A stretch of 55,244 nucleotides of DNA from assembly GCA_030403585.1 (NCBI GenBank), contig JAUEPE010000042.1, positions 1 through 55,244 of the forward strand, given 5' to 3'. The position numbers were made by a program, and so were the translations under genes. Every line of letters starts with the position of its first letter. The first letter of the stretch is position 1. Below are positions 16,343 through 23,513 of the stretch, piece after piece. Under the pieces are notes generated by a model. It searched no databases, was not told where the DNA came from, and saw only the letters and a program-made list of their open reading frames with translations. This DNA is from Frankia sp. RB7 (GTDB lineage: Bacteria > Pseudomonadota > Alphaproteobacteria > Rhizobiales > Xanthobacteraceae).

Positions 16343-16372
16343 ATTACATTCGCGACAGGCTTCCCCTGTCAA
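16343..16372 (-). promoter_or_regulatory. Promoter and probable TetR operator for the ferredoxin-P450 operon
   Basis: Read on the minus strand, a perfect -35 TTGACA (16372-16367) is followed after 18 bases by TGTAAT (16348-16343), five of six matches to the -10 consensus. An inverted repeat GACAGG-N5-CCTGTC (16354-16370) overlaps the -35 and fills the spacer. The divergent TetR gene begins 28 bases away. Motifs are read by eye. Confidence 0.6.
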
Positions 16373-16399
16373 GCGCAAACTTATAGGCTTTGCCGTAAC

Positions 16400-17047
16400 A
16401 TGCGTTCACAATTGGCTCGCAAGCCCGAGAACACCTACCACCATGGCGATCTCCGCGACGCCTTGATCAAGGCTGCGTTACGCGAGGCGGAGCAGGGCGG
16501 GGCGGAAGCGATCAGCATCAAGGCGCTGGCAAAGCAGCTCGGTGTTTCACAACCAGCGCCGTACCGTCATTTCGCTGATCGCGAGGCACTGCTTGCCGCG
16601 GTGACGGCGGAGGCGTTCCGGCAGCTCAGCGCGCTTCTGCGCGAGGCGATGGCGAAGCCGTCGAAGCAATCAAAATTGTCGCGGCTGGCGCAGGCAACGC
16701 TCGATTTCGGCCTGCGCCGCAACGGCATCTACCGCCTGATGTTCGCGTCCCGCACCGTCTCCTGTGCCGCCAAGGGCAGCGAGTTGCACGAGGCCACGCG
16801 TGAAACATTTGCGCTCGTCATCGAAGCACTGGAAGCGCCAGCCGTCGGCTATTTGCGCGAGCGGCAGGCACTCAAGATCTGGGCGGCGCTGCACGGTGTG
16901 GTGATGCTGGCCGAGCAGGGTCTGTTCACCGGCGAGGCCGCACATGCCACGCGCGAGGAACTGGTCGAGGATTTTGTGAACGAGACGAAGGCCGCGCTCG
17001 CCGTCGCGATCAAGGATTCGCAGCGTCGTAAGAAGGCGGGCGCTTAA
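16400..17047 (+). CDS. TetR/AcrR family regulator
   Basis: A 215-residue TetR-type regulator. The helix-turn-helix is at about residues 15-60 (YHHGDLRDALIKAAL ... ISIKALAKQLGVSQPAPYRHFADREALLAAV). The C-terminal part fits the WHG-type ligand domain (LKIWAALHGVVMLAEQGLF). It is divergent from the ferredoxin-P450 operon and shares its control region, so it is the likely repressor of that operon, released by the substrate or a product; this is inferred from position. ATG 16400 is used; the frame is open far upstream but without family similarity. Confidence 0.88.
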   Translation: MRSQLARKPENTYHHGDLRDALIKAALREAEQGGAEAISIKALAKQLGVSQPAPYRHFADREALLAAVTAEAFRQLSALLREAMAKPSKQSKLSRLAQATLDFGLRRNGIYRLMFASRTVSCAAKGSELHEATRETFALVIEALEAPAVGYLRERQALKIWAALHGVVMLAEQGLFTGEAAHATREELVEDFVNETKAALAVAIKDSQRRKKAGA

Positions 17048-17682
17048 GGCTTCGCTTTCAGGAGCATCAACAGCTTCTCGACCGCACTGTCCGGCGTCGT
17101 CACGACGGGGCGGCCGGTCGCTTCCGCGACGAGCGGTGCGGTTGCCGCGATGCTGAACTGGGCCAGCGCGATGACGTCGCAGTCGCGCAAATCCTTTGAC
17201 GCCTCGACGATCAGCCGGTCATGCGTGGCGCGATCGCCGCGGTCGAGTGCGGCCAGCGCACCGTCGGCAAGCTTCGGCACGATCTGGACGGAGGTCGGAA
17301 ACTCCGGCGGCATCGAGACCAGTGTCGGTGGAAAGGTCGAGAGCAGGCCGATCTTCTTGCCGATCGTCACGGCCCGTTCGATCATGGCCTCGTTCGGCTT
17401 GAGCACCGGCATCGGCGCATGCGCCCGCGCGACGGCCTCGATGCAGGGGCCGAAGGCCGAGCAGGTGAACAGGATCGCGTTCGCCCCGGTCGCTACCGCA
17501 TAATCGCCGAGCGCAAGAAAGCGCTCGGTCATGGCATCGCTAAGCTTGCCGTCGCGCGCCAGATCCGCCGACAGGCTGTCGTCAAGCAGGTTCATCAGCC
17601 GCGCCTCCGGCCACGCCTGCGCGAACGCCGCCTCGATCGGGGCGATGGAGTGCTTCAGGGCGTGGATCAGGGCGATGCGCAT
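17044..17682 (-). CDS. Asp/Glu racemase-like protein, second catalytic Cys absent
   Basis: A 212-residue protein of the aspartate/glutamate/hydantoin racemase superfamily. The first catalytic-type cysteine is in ILFTCSAFGPC at about residue 73. Where racemases carry a second cysteine, this protein reads ALAQFSIA, a glutamine-serine variant seen in superfamily members annotated only as 'Asp/Glu racemase' or related to arylmalonate decarboxylase. A two-base racemisation is therefore doubtful. It converges with the TetR gene, overlapping its stop by four bases, and an intergenic repeat lies upstream of its start. Confidence 0.75.
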   Translation of the reverse strand: MRIALIHALKHSIAPIEAAFAQAWPEARLMNLLDDSLSADLARDGKLSDAMTERFLALGDYAVATGANAILFTCSAFGPCIEAVARAHAPMPVLKPNEAMIERAVTIGKKIGLLSTFPPTLVSMPPEFPTSVQIVPKLADGALAALDRGDRATHDRLIVEASKDLRDCDVIALAQFSIAATAPLVAEATGRPVVTTPDSAVEKLLMLLKAKP

Positions 17683-17700
17683 ATAGTTCGTCGCTGTTTT

Positions 17701-17844
17701 TTCTCCCTCGCCCCGTTCTTACGGGGAGAGGGCTGGGGTGAGGGGCTCTATCCGCGCAAAAGGTGAGAGATGGATTCGCAGAAGCTCCCCTCACCCGGAT
17801 TGCTGCGCAATCCGACCTCTCCCCGCAAGCGGAGGAGAGGCGAA
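17701..17844. repeat. Intergenic repeat, family A copy 2 (inverted)
   Basis: Second copy of the element at 2428-2570, in the opposite orientation. The conserved outer hairpins are present and the inner hairpin is built on GGATTGCTGCGCAATCC. It occupies nearly all of the space between the racemase-like gene and the aapJ stop codon. Confidence 0.75.
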
Positions 17845-17851
17845 GTACCGT

Positions 17852-18865
17852 TTACTTGAACGGCACCGCGTACATCAAGCCGCCCTTGCTCCAGAGGCCG
17901 TTGAGGCCGCGCTCGAGCTTGAGCGGGCTCGCCTTGCCGACATTGCGCTCGTAGATCTCGCCGTAATTGCCGGTGGCCTTGATCGCCGTGACCAGCCATT
18001 TGTTGTCGAGCCCAAGCCGCGAGCCGAGGTCACCGGAGGAGCCGAGCAGGCGCTGGATTGCGGGCGTTTGCGACTTCGTCATCTCGTCGACATTGGCCTG
18101 GGTGACGCCGAGCTCCTCAGCCTCGATCAGGCCGTAATGCAGCCAGGTGATGATGTCGCTCCAGACCTCGTCGCCGTTGCGGGTAAAGGGCCCGAGAGGC
18201 TCCTTGCTGATGGTCTGCGGCAGCACGACGTAGTCGGCCGGGTTCGGCGCGGCGGTCGTCACGGCACCGGCAAGCGCGGAGGCGTCCTGGGTCATGGCAT
18301 CGCAACGGCCGCCGAAGAAGGTTTGGTACATGGTGTCGACGCGGTCGAACACCAGCGGCTTCCAGTCGATGCCGTTGGCGCGGCCGTAGTCGCCAAGCGT
18401 GACTTCGTGCGTGGTGCCTTGCGCGACGCAAACGGTGGCGCCCTTGAGGTCCTTGACCTCCTTCACGCCGAGGTCCTTCTTCACGACGAAACCCTGGCCG
18501 TCGTAGAAGTTGATCGGACCCTGCCGCAGGCCCAGCGTGACACCGCGCAAATAAGTCTGCGTCGAGTTGCGGTAGAGGACGTCAATTTCGCCCGACTGCA
18601 GCGCGGTGAAGCGGTTCTGCGCGGTCAGCGAAACGTAGCGCACCTTGTTGGCATCACCGAGCACGCCGGCCGCGAGCGCGCGGCAATAGTCGACGTCGAG
18701 GCCCTTGTAATTGCCTTGCGAGTCCGGCGCCGAGAAGCCGGCAAAACCGGCGCTGACGCCGCACACCAGCGTGCCGCGGCTCTTGACCGTGTCGAGCGTC
18801 GCCGCCTGGGCGACCACCGCCGATGCCGCGAGCACGCCCGCCGCGATAACAACTTTCCTCATCAT
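17852..18865 (-). CDS. aapJ: Aap-type amino acid ABC transporter substrate-binding protein
   Basis: A 337-residue periplasmic binding protein of the general L-amino acid (AapJ) type. It has a signal peptide of about 21 residues ending AVVAQA-A. Family stretches follow: VKSRGTLVCGVSAGFAGFSAPDSQGNYKGLDVDYCRA, DVLYRNSTQTYLRG and the QDASALAGA region. AapJ captures amino acids for the AapQM permease. Here it is the third gene of a minus-strand unit (regulator, aminotransferase, aapJ) while the permeases lie on the other strand. Two start codons are adjacent; ATG 18865 has GGGGAGAG upstream. Confidence 0.92.
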   Translation of the reverse strand: MMRKVVIAAGVLAASAVVAQAATLDTVKSRGTLVCGVSAGFAGFSAPDSQGNYKGLDVDYCRALAAGVLGDANKVRYVSLTAQNRFTALQSGEIDVLYRNSTQTYLRGVTLGLRQGPINFYDGQGFVVKKDLGVKEVKDLKGATVCVAQGTTHEVTLGDYGRANGIDWKPLVFDRVDTMYQTFFGGRCDAMTQDASALAGAVTTAAPNPADYVVLPQTISKEPLGPFTRNGDEVWSDIITWLHYGLIEAEELGVTQANVDEMTKSQTPAIQRLLGSSGDLGSRLGLDNKWLVTAIKATGNYGEIYERNVGKASPLKLERGLNGLWSKGGLMYAVPFK

Positions 18866-18877
18866 GCTACTCTCCCC

Positions 18878-20227
18878 TCAGTGATTGACTCTACGCAAAA
18901 CGTTGTCGACGGCCGTGCCGAGCTTGTCGACGATCTGGTCGATTTCGTCGGCCGAAGCGATATAGGGCGGCGCCAGCAGCACATGATCGCCGCGAACGCC
19001 ATCCACGGTGCCGCCGCCGGGATAGCAGCCGAGCCCGTTGGCAAAGGCTTCCGCTTTGATCTTCTGGTTGAGCTTGAGCGCCGGATCGAACGAGGTGCGG
19101 GTCGCACGATCGGCGACGAGCTCGATCGCCCAGAACAGGCCGCGGCCCCTGATGTCACCGACATGGCGGTGATTGCCGAAGCGCTCGGTGAGCCGCTGTT
19201 CGAGCTGCTTGCCGCGCTGATCCACTTGCTCAAGCAGATTGTCCTCTCGGATCACGTCCTGCACCGCGAGCGCAGCCGCGCAGGCGAGGGGGTGTGCCAG
19301 ATAGGTGTGGCCATGCTGGAACGCACCGGAGCCGGCGCGGATGGTGTCGATGATCTTGCCGCTCACAAGCATTGCGCCGATTGGCTGGTAGCCGCCGCCG
19401 AGCCCCTTTGCGATCGCCTGGATATCAGGCGCTATGCCTTCATGTTCCCACGCGTGCGTGGTGCCGGTGCGGCCCATGCCGCACATGACCTCGTCGAGAA
19501 TGAGAAGAGCGCCGTGCCGGTCGCAGATCTCTCGCACGGCCTTGAAGTAGCCGTCCGGCGCCGTCACCGCGCCGGCGGTGGCGCCGACGACCGGCTCGGC
19601 GAGGAATGCCGCTACGGTGTTAGGACCAAGCCGTTGGAACTCGGCTTCGAACTCTGCGGCGAGCCGCGCCACGAACTGCGCGTCGGACTCGCCGTCGTGC
19701 TTCTCGTGATAGGCAAACGCCGGTGTCACATGGCTGAAAGCGGCGGAGAGCAGGGGCGCGTAGGGCGCGCGGCGCCAGGCATTACCGCCGGCGGCGAGCG
19801 CGCCGAGCGTGTTGCCGTGATAGCTCTGCCGCCGCGCGATGAAATGCTGCCGCTGCGGCTCGCCGCGCTCGATGAAATATTGCCGTGCCAGCTTGATGCT
19901 GGCTTCGATAGCCTCCGATCCGCCGCTGACGAAATAGGCGTAGGCGAGACCGCCGGGCTCGTGCCCGACCAGCGTTTCGGCAAGTGCTTCCGCCGGCTCG
20001 GAGGAGAAGAAGGCGGTGTGGGCATAAGCGAGCGTCGAGGCCTGCTTCGCCATGGCCGCGATCACGCGGGGATGCTGGTGGCCGAGGCAGGAGACCGCCG
20101 CGCCGCCGGACGCGTCGATCACGCGCCGCCCATCTTCGGCAATGAGATAGACGCCTTCGCCGCCGATCGCCTTGGGGGGCGTCTCATGCAACGAGCGATG
20201 CAGCACGCGGCTGGTGCGGGTGCTCAT
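18878..20227 (-). CDS. Class III aminotransferase
   Basis: A 449-residue PLP-dependent aminotransferase of class III (omega-amino acid, taurine or putrescine type, annotated variously as aspartate aminotransferase family). The PLP region VSGGSEAIEASIKLARQ, the LILDEVMCGMGRTG stretch with the cofactor-binding Asp, and the Schiff-base lysine in AIAKGLGGGYQPIGA are intact. The donor cannot be read from the sequence. It starts three bases after the regulator stop and is followed by aapJ after 12 bases, so it probably acts on an amino compound delivered by this transporter. Confidence 0.9.
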   Translation of the reverse strand: MSTRTSRVLHRSLHETPPKAIGGEGVYLIAEDGRRVIDASGGAAVSCLGHQHPRVIAAMAKQASTLAYAHTAFFSSEPAEALAETLVGHEPGGLAYAYFVSGGSEAIEASIKLARQYFIERGEPQRQHFIARRQSYHGNTLGALAAGGNAWRRAPYAPLLSAAFSHVTPAFAYHEKHDGESDAQFVARLAAEFEAEFQRLGPNTVAAFLAEPVVGATAGAVTAPDGYFKAVREICDRHGALLILDEVMCGMGRTGTTHAWEHEGIAPDIQAIAKGLGGGYQPIGAMLVSGKIIDTIRAGSGAFQHGHTYLAHPLACAAALAVQDVIREDNLLEQVDQRGKQLEQRLTERFGNHRHVGDIRGRGLFWAIELVADRATRTSFDPALKLNQKIKAEAFANGLGCYPGGGTVDGVRGDHVLLAPPYIASADEIDQIVDKLGTAVDNVLRRVNH

Positions 20228-20230
20228 GGG

Positions 20231-21103
20231 TCAACCTTTCTCTGAGACGTAGGTGGAAGTCGCGGCGAGCCGCGCTTCGGTGTCCTCGAGCCGTTTCTTG
20301 GCGGCGCTGCCGCCGAGGGAGAACGTCACCGCGGCGAGCGACTGCGCAATCGCGAGCGCGCCGGTGAGACTCGGGAAGAAGCCGGGCGAGGAGGCGGCTT
20401 CGAACAGCAAGACGTGGTCGGCCCCCTCTGCCATCGGCGCGGCCACGCTGTCCGCGATCGCGATCAGCGTCGCGCCAGCGCGATAAGCGGCCTGTGCGAC
20501 CCGAACGCTGGCATGAGTATAGGGCATGAAGCCGATCACGATCACAGCCTCACCGGCGCGGAACGCGCCGAGATCGAGATCGTCGGGGCCGGATGCACCG
20601 ACGATCTGCACCTGTTCGGGGCGAAACAGCCGGAGTTCGTAGTTGAGCAATTCCGCGACGCTGCGGCAGCTGCGATAGCCGGTGATCCAGATTCGTCTTG
20701 CATCGTGCAGGGTGCGGGCCGCGTCCGCGATCGCGTGCGCGGAGATGCGCGGCAGGCCCGCAGCCTCGGCCTCGAGCTTGTCGGTGATGAGTGTGACGTC
20801 GGCGTTCGGGCCGTGGCGGCGGCCTTTGGCGCGAGCCGAGAAGGGCGAGGTCTGCGATGGCCGCCGTGCCTCCGTCAGCGCGGCGCGCAAGTCGTCCCAG
20901 CCGGAATAGCCGATCGCCTTTGCAAGGCGCGTGAAAGCTGCGGGATCGGCACCGGCTTCGGCTGCGAGATCGCGCATCGAACGAGTGGTGGCGTCGTAAT
21001 CATTGGCCGCGACAAAGCGCCCGACCTCCTGCAGGCGCAGGGGAAGCGATGGCAACGCAATGCGCAGTTCGCTCAAGGGCGAGGATTTCGCGGGCTCGGC
21101 CAT
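20231..21103 (-). CDS. MurR/RpiR family regulator
   Basis: A 290-residue regulator with an N-terminal RpiR helix-turn-helix (about residues 35-80, ATTRSMRDLAAEAGADPAAFTRLAKAIGYSGW) and a C-terminal SIS sugar-isomerase-like domain (RIWITGYRSCRSVAELLNYEL, then AVIVIGFMPYT). SIS domains in this family sense phosphosugars or other small ligands. It is the first gene of its operon and faces the aapQ permease gene across an 87-base region with an inverted repeat, so it probably controls both units. Confidence 0.92.
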   Translation of the reverse strand: MAEPAKSSPLSELRIALPSLPLRLQEVGRFVAANDYDATTRSMRDLAAEAGADPAAFTRLAKAIGYSGWDDLRAALTEARRPSQTSPFSARAKGRRHGPNADVTLITDKLEAEAAGLPRISAHAIADAARTLHDARRIWITGYRSCRSVAELLNYELRLFRPEQVQIVGASGPDDLDLGAFRAGEAVIVIGFMPYTHASVRVAQAAYRAGATLIAIADSVAAPMAEGADHVLLFEAASSPGFFPSLTGALAIAQSLAAVTFSLGGSAAKKRLEDTEARLAATSTYVSEKG

Positions 21104-21111
21104 GAAACATT

Positions 21112-21140
21112 TGTTGCACGGTTATTGGTTTGGTGCAACA
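21112..21140. promoter_or_regulatory. Inverted repeat between the RpiR gene and aapQ, probable operator
   Basis: TGTTGCAC (21112-21119) and GTGCAACA (21133-21140) form a perfect eight-base inverted repeat with a 13-base spacer, a centre-to-centre distance of 21 bases or two helix turns. It lies eight bases from the RpiR start codon and within the only non-coding space shared by the two divergent units. Confidence 0.6.
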
Positions 21141-21190
21141 GTTGACGTGCGCCGCCGGAAATCGCTGTTTTCAGGAAGGATTTTTGTGCC

Positions 21191-22378
21191 GTGACCTCAG
21201 ATGATCCCAGGTCGCCGCCGCGCCGCAGCTTTTTCGGCGCGCTTGGGCCGAACGAATTGAAGGGCCTGTTCTGGCAGGTGCTGGTGGTCGGCATCGCGGT
21301 CGCCGTTATCGTGTTTCTCTGGTCCAACACCGTCACCAACCTGTCGGCTCGCCGCATCACCACGGGCTTTGCGTTTCTCGGCCGTGAGGCCGGGATGCCG
21401 ATCGCCGACAGCCTGCTCGCCTATAATCCGAGAGACAGCTACCTCTGGGCCTTCGTCGTCGGCGTGGCCAATACGCTGCGCGTCGCCGTGATCGGCATTG
21501 TCCTTGCGACCATTCTGGGTACGCTGATCGGGATCTCGCGGCTGTCGGCGAATTGGCTGCTGTCGCGGTTCGCAGCCGTCTATGTCGAAGTCCTGCGCGA
21601 CATTCCCCTGCTGCTTCAGCTCCTGTTCTGGTACGTGCTGATGCAGGCGCTACCGGCTGCGCGTGCGGCGTGGCGGCCGGTCGAGGGCGTCTTCCTCTCC
21701 AATCGCGGCCTGATTCTGCCGGCAATCCCGTTTCGAGCGCCGCATCTGTGGGTGCTCGGAACGGCCGTGCTGGGCTGCGCTGCATTCTTTATGATTCAGC
21801 GATGGTTGGTCGCCCAGCAGATGCGTGACGGCAAGCCGCGGCCGGCCTGGCCCTTTGCGCTTGGTCTCGTTGTCGTGCTGCCGGTAGCGGTGTCGCTGTT
21901 GCTCGGCGTGTCCTGGACCATCGAATGGCCGGAGTTGCGTGGCTTCAACTTCGTCGGCGGGCTGACGCTCGCGCCGGAATATTTCGCGCTGCTGATCGCG
22001 CTCGTGACCTACACCTCGGCCTTCATCGCCGAGATCGTGCGCAGCGGCATCCAGTCGGTGCCGCGCGGGCAGTGGGATGCCGCCAGCGCGCTCGGATTGC
22101 GCCGCAGCTTCATGTTGCGGCAGATCATCCTGCCGCAGGCGTTGCGCGTGATCGTGCCGCCGATGACCAGCCAGTATCTCAATTTGACCAAGAACTCCTC
22201 GCTAGCCGTCGCGATCGGCTACCAGGACGTGGTCTCGATTGCCAACACCACGCTGAACCAGACCGGGCAGGCGATCGAGGCGATCTCGCTGATCATGGCC
22301 GTCTTCCTCACCATCAGCCTTGGCATCAGCTTCTTCATGAACTGGTTCAATGCGCGCATCGCACTGGCGGAGCGCTGA
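21191..22378 (+). CDS. aapQ: Aap-type amino acid ABC transporter permease AapQ
   Basis: A 395-residue inner-membrane permease with about eight hydrophobic segments. The His/Glu/Gln/Arg permease signature DIPLLLQLLFWYVLMQALP and the cytoplasmic EAA loop EIVRSGIQSVPRGQWDAASALGL are clear. The long N-terminal extension and inserted central segment are typical of AapQ compared with HisQ. The start is GTG 21191. It is followed after two bases by aapM. No ATPase gene follows, which is unusual for an aap operon. Confidence 0.92.
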   Translation: MTSDDPRSPPRRSFFGALGPNELKGLFWQVLVVGIAVAVIVFLWSNTVTNLSARRITTGFAFLGREAGMPIADSLLAYNPRDSYLWAFVVGVANTLRVAVIGIVLATILGTLIGISRLSANWLLSRFAAVYVEVLRDIPLLLQLLFWYVLMQALPAARAAWRPVEGVFLSNRGLILPAIPFRAPHLWVLGTAVLGCAAFFMIQRWLVAQQMRDGKPRPAWPFALGLVVVLPVAVSLLLGVSWTIEWPELRGFNFVGGLTLAPEYFALLIALVTYTSAFIAEIVRSGIQSVPRGQWDAASALGLRRSFMLRQIILPQALRVIVPPMTSQYLNLTKNSSLAVAIGYQDVVSIANTTLNQTGQAIEAISLIMAVFLTISLGISFFMNWFNARIALAER

Positions 22379-22380
22379 GC

Positions 22381-23487
22381 ATGACCGCGATCACCGACAT
22401 ACCCGACCTGCCGAGGGCGGCCCGGCGCCCGCAAATCGGCAACCCGGTGCTGCGCTGGCTGCGCACCAATCTGTTCTCGTCGATCCCCAACGGCATCCTT
22501 TCAGTCGTGCTGCTGGCGGTCCTCGCGAAAGGCGTGGTCAGTTTCGCGCAGTGGGGGATCGTCAACGCCGTCTGGCTCACGCCGGCCAACGATTCCAGCG
22601 CCTGCAAGGCAGCGCGCGGCGTTGGTGCCTGTTGGGCCATCATCCCCGAGAAGTACCGCTTCATTCTGTTCGGCACCTATCCGTTCGACGAGCAATGGCG
22701 GCCTGCGCTCTCCGTCGTGCTGTTCATCGCGCTGTTCTTTCTTTCCACGCGCCGCTCGCTATGGCGGCGTGAACTGGCCTATCTCTGGATCGGCGCGCTC
22801 GCGCTGATCAGCCTGCTGATGTGGGGCGGCGTGCTCGGGCTGTCCTTCGTCTCGCAGGATCGTTGGGGCGGGCTGCCGGTAACATTGATTCTGGCGACGT
22901 TCGGACTGGCGTTAGGCTTCCCGCTCGGCATTGTGGTCGCGCTCGGCCGACGCTCAAAGCTGCCGGCGATCCGCTCGCTCAGCGTGCTTTATGTCGAACT
23001 GATCCGCGGCGTGCCTCTGGTGAGCCTTTTGTTCATGGCGAGCGTGATGTTTCCGCTGTTCATGCCGAGCGGATTCAACATCGACAAGCTGTTGCGGGCG
23101 CAGGTCGCGATCATCCTGTTCGCGGGCGCCTATCTCGCGGAAGTTATCCGAGGCGGCCTTCAGGCCGTGCCGCGTGGGCAATATGAGGCCGCTGACGCGC
23201 TGGGGCTGTCCTACTGGCGCAAACACCGGCTGGTCGTCCTGCCGCAAGCGATCCGTCACGTCATTCCGCCGCTGGTCAACACTTTCATCGCCTTCTTCAA
23301 GGACACCAGCCTCGTCCTGATCATTGGCATCTTCGATCTGCTGACGACAGCCAAGACGGCGATCATCGATCCGGCCTGGCAGCAGTTCTCGGTGGAGGTC
23401 TATATCTTCGTGGCCGCGATCTATTTTGTCTTTTGCTTTGCGATGTCGCGCTATAGCCGGAGCCTGGAGGCGACGAGCGCGAGGTGA
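22381..23487 (+). CDS. aapM: Aap-type amino acid ABC transporter permease AapM
   Basis: A 368-residue partner permease to AapQ. Its periplasmic loop with paired cysteines (SSACKAARGVGACWAIIPEKYRFILFGTYP, about residues 68-97) is characteristic of AapM. Later come the YVELIRGVPLVSLLFMASVMFPLF segment and the EAA loop EVIRGGLQAVPRGQYEAADALGLSYW. ATG 22381 is three bases past the aapQ stop. The transcript then runs towards the amidase gene on the other strand, so no aapP is encoded in this unit and the pump must use an ATPase from elsewhere. Confidence 0.93.
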   Translation: MTAITDIPDLPRAARRPQIGNPVLRWLRTNLFSSIPNGILSVVLLAVLAKGVVSFAQWGIVNAVWLTPANDSSACKAARGVGACWAIIPEKYRFILFGTYPFDEQWRPALSVVLFIALFFLSTRRSLWRRELAYLWIGALALISLLMWGGVLGLSFVSQDRWGGLPVTLILATFGLALGFPLGIVVALGRRSKLPAIRSLSVLYVELIRGVPLVSLLFMASVMFPLFMPSGFNIDKLLRAQVAIILFAGAYLAEVIRGGLQAVPRGQYEAADALGLSYWRKHRLVVLPQAIRHVIPPLVNTFIAFFKDTSLVLIIGIFDLLTTAKTAIIDPAWQQFSVEVYIFVAAIYFVFCFAMSRYSRSLEATSAR

Positions 23488-23513
23488 TGCGCTGCGTCCT
23501 GGGACGAGAGAAG

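Noticed and set aside
17738..20245. Long plus-strand open frame over aapJ and the aminotransferase gene
   Set aside because: It is antisense to two clear genes and shows no recognisable domain.
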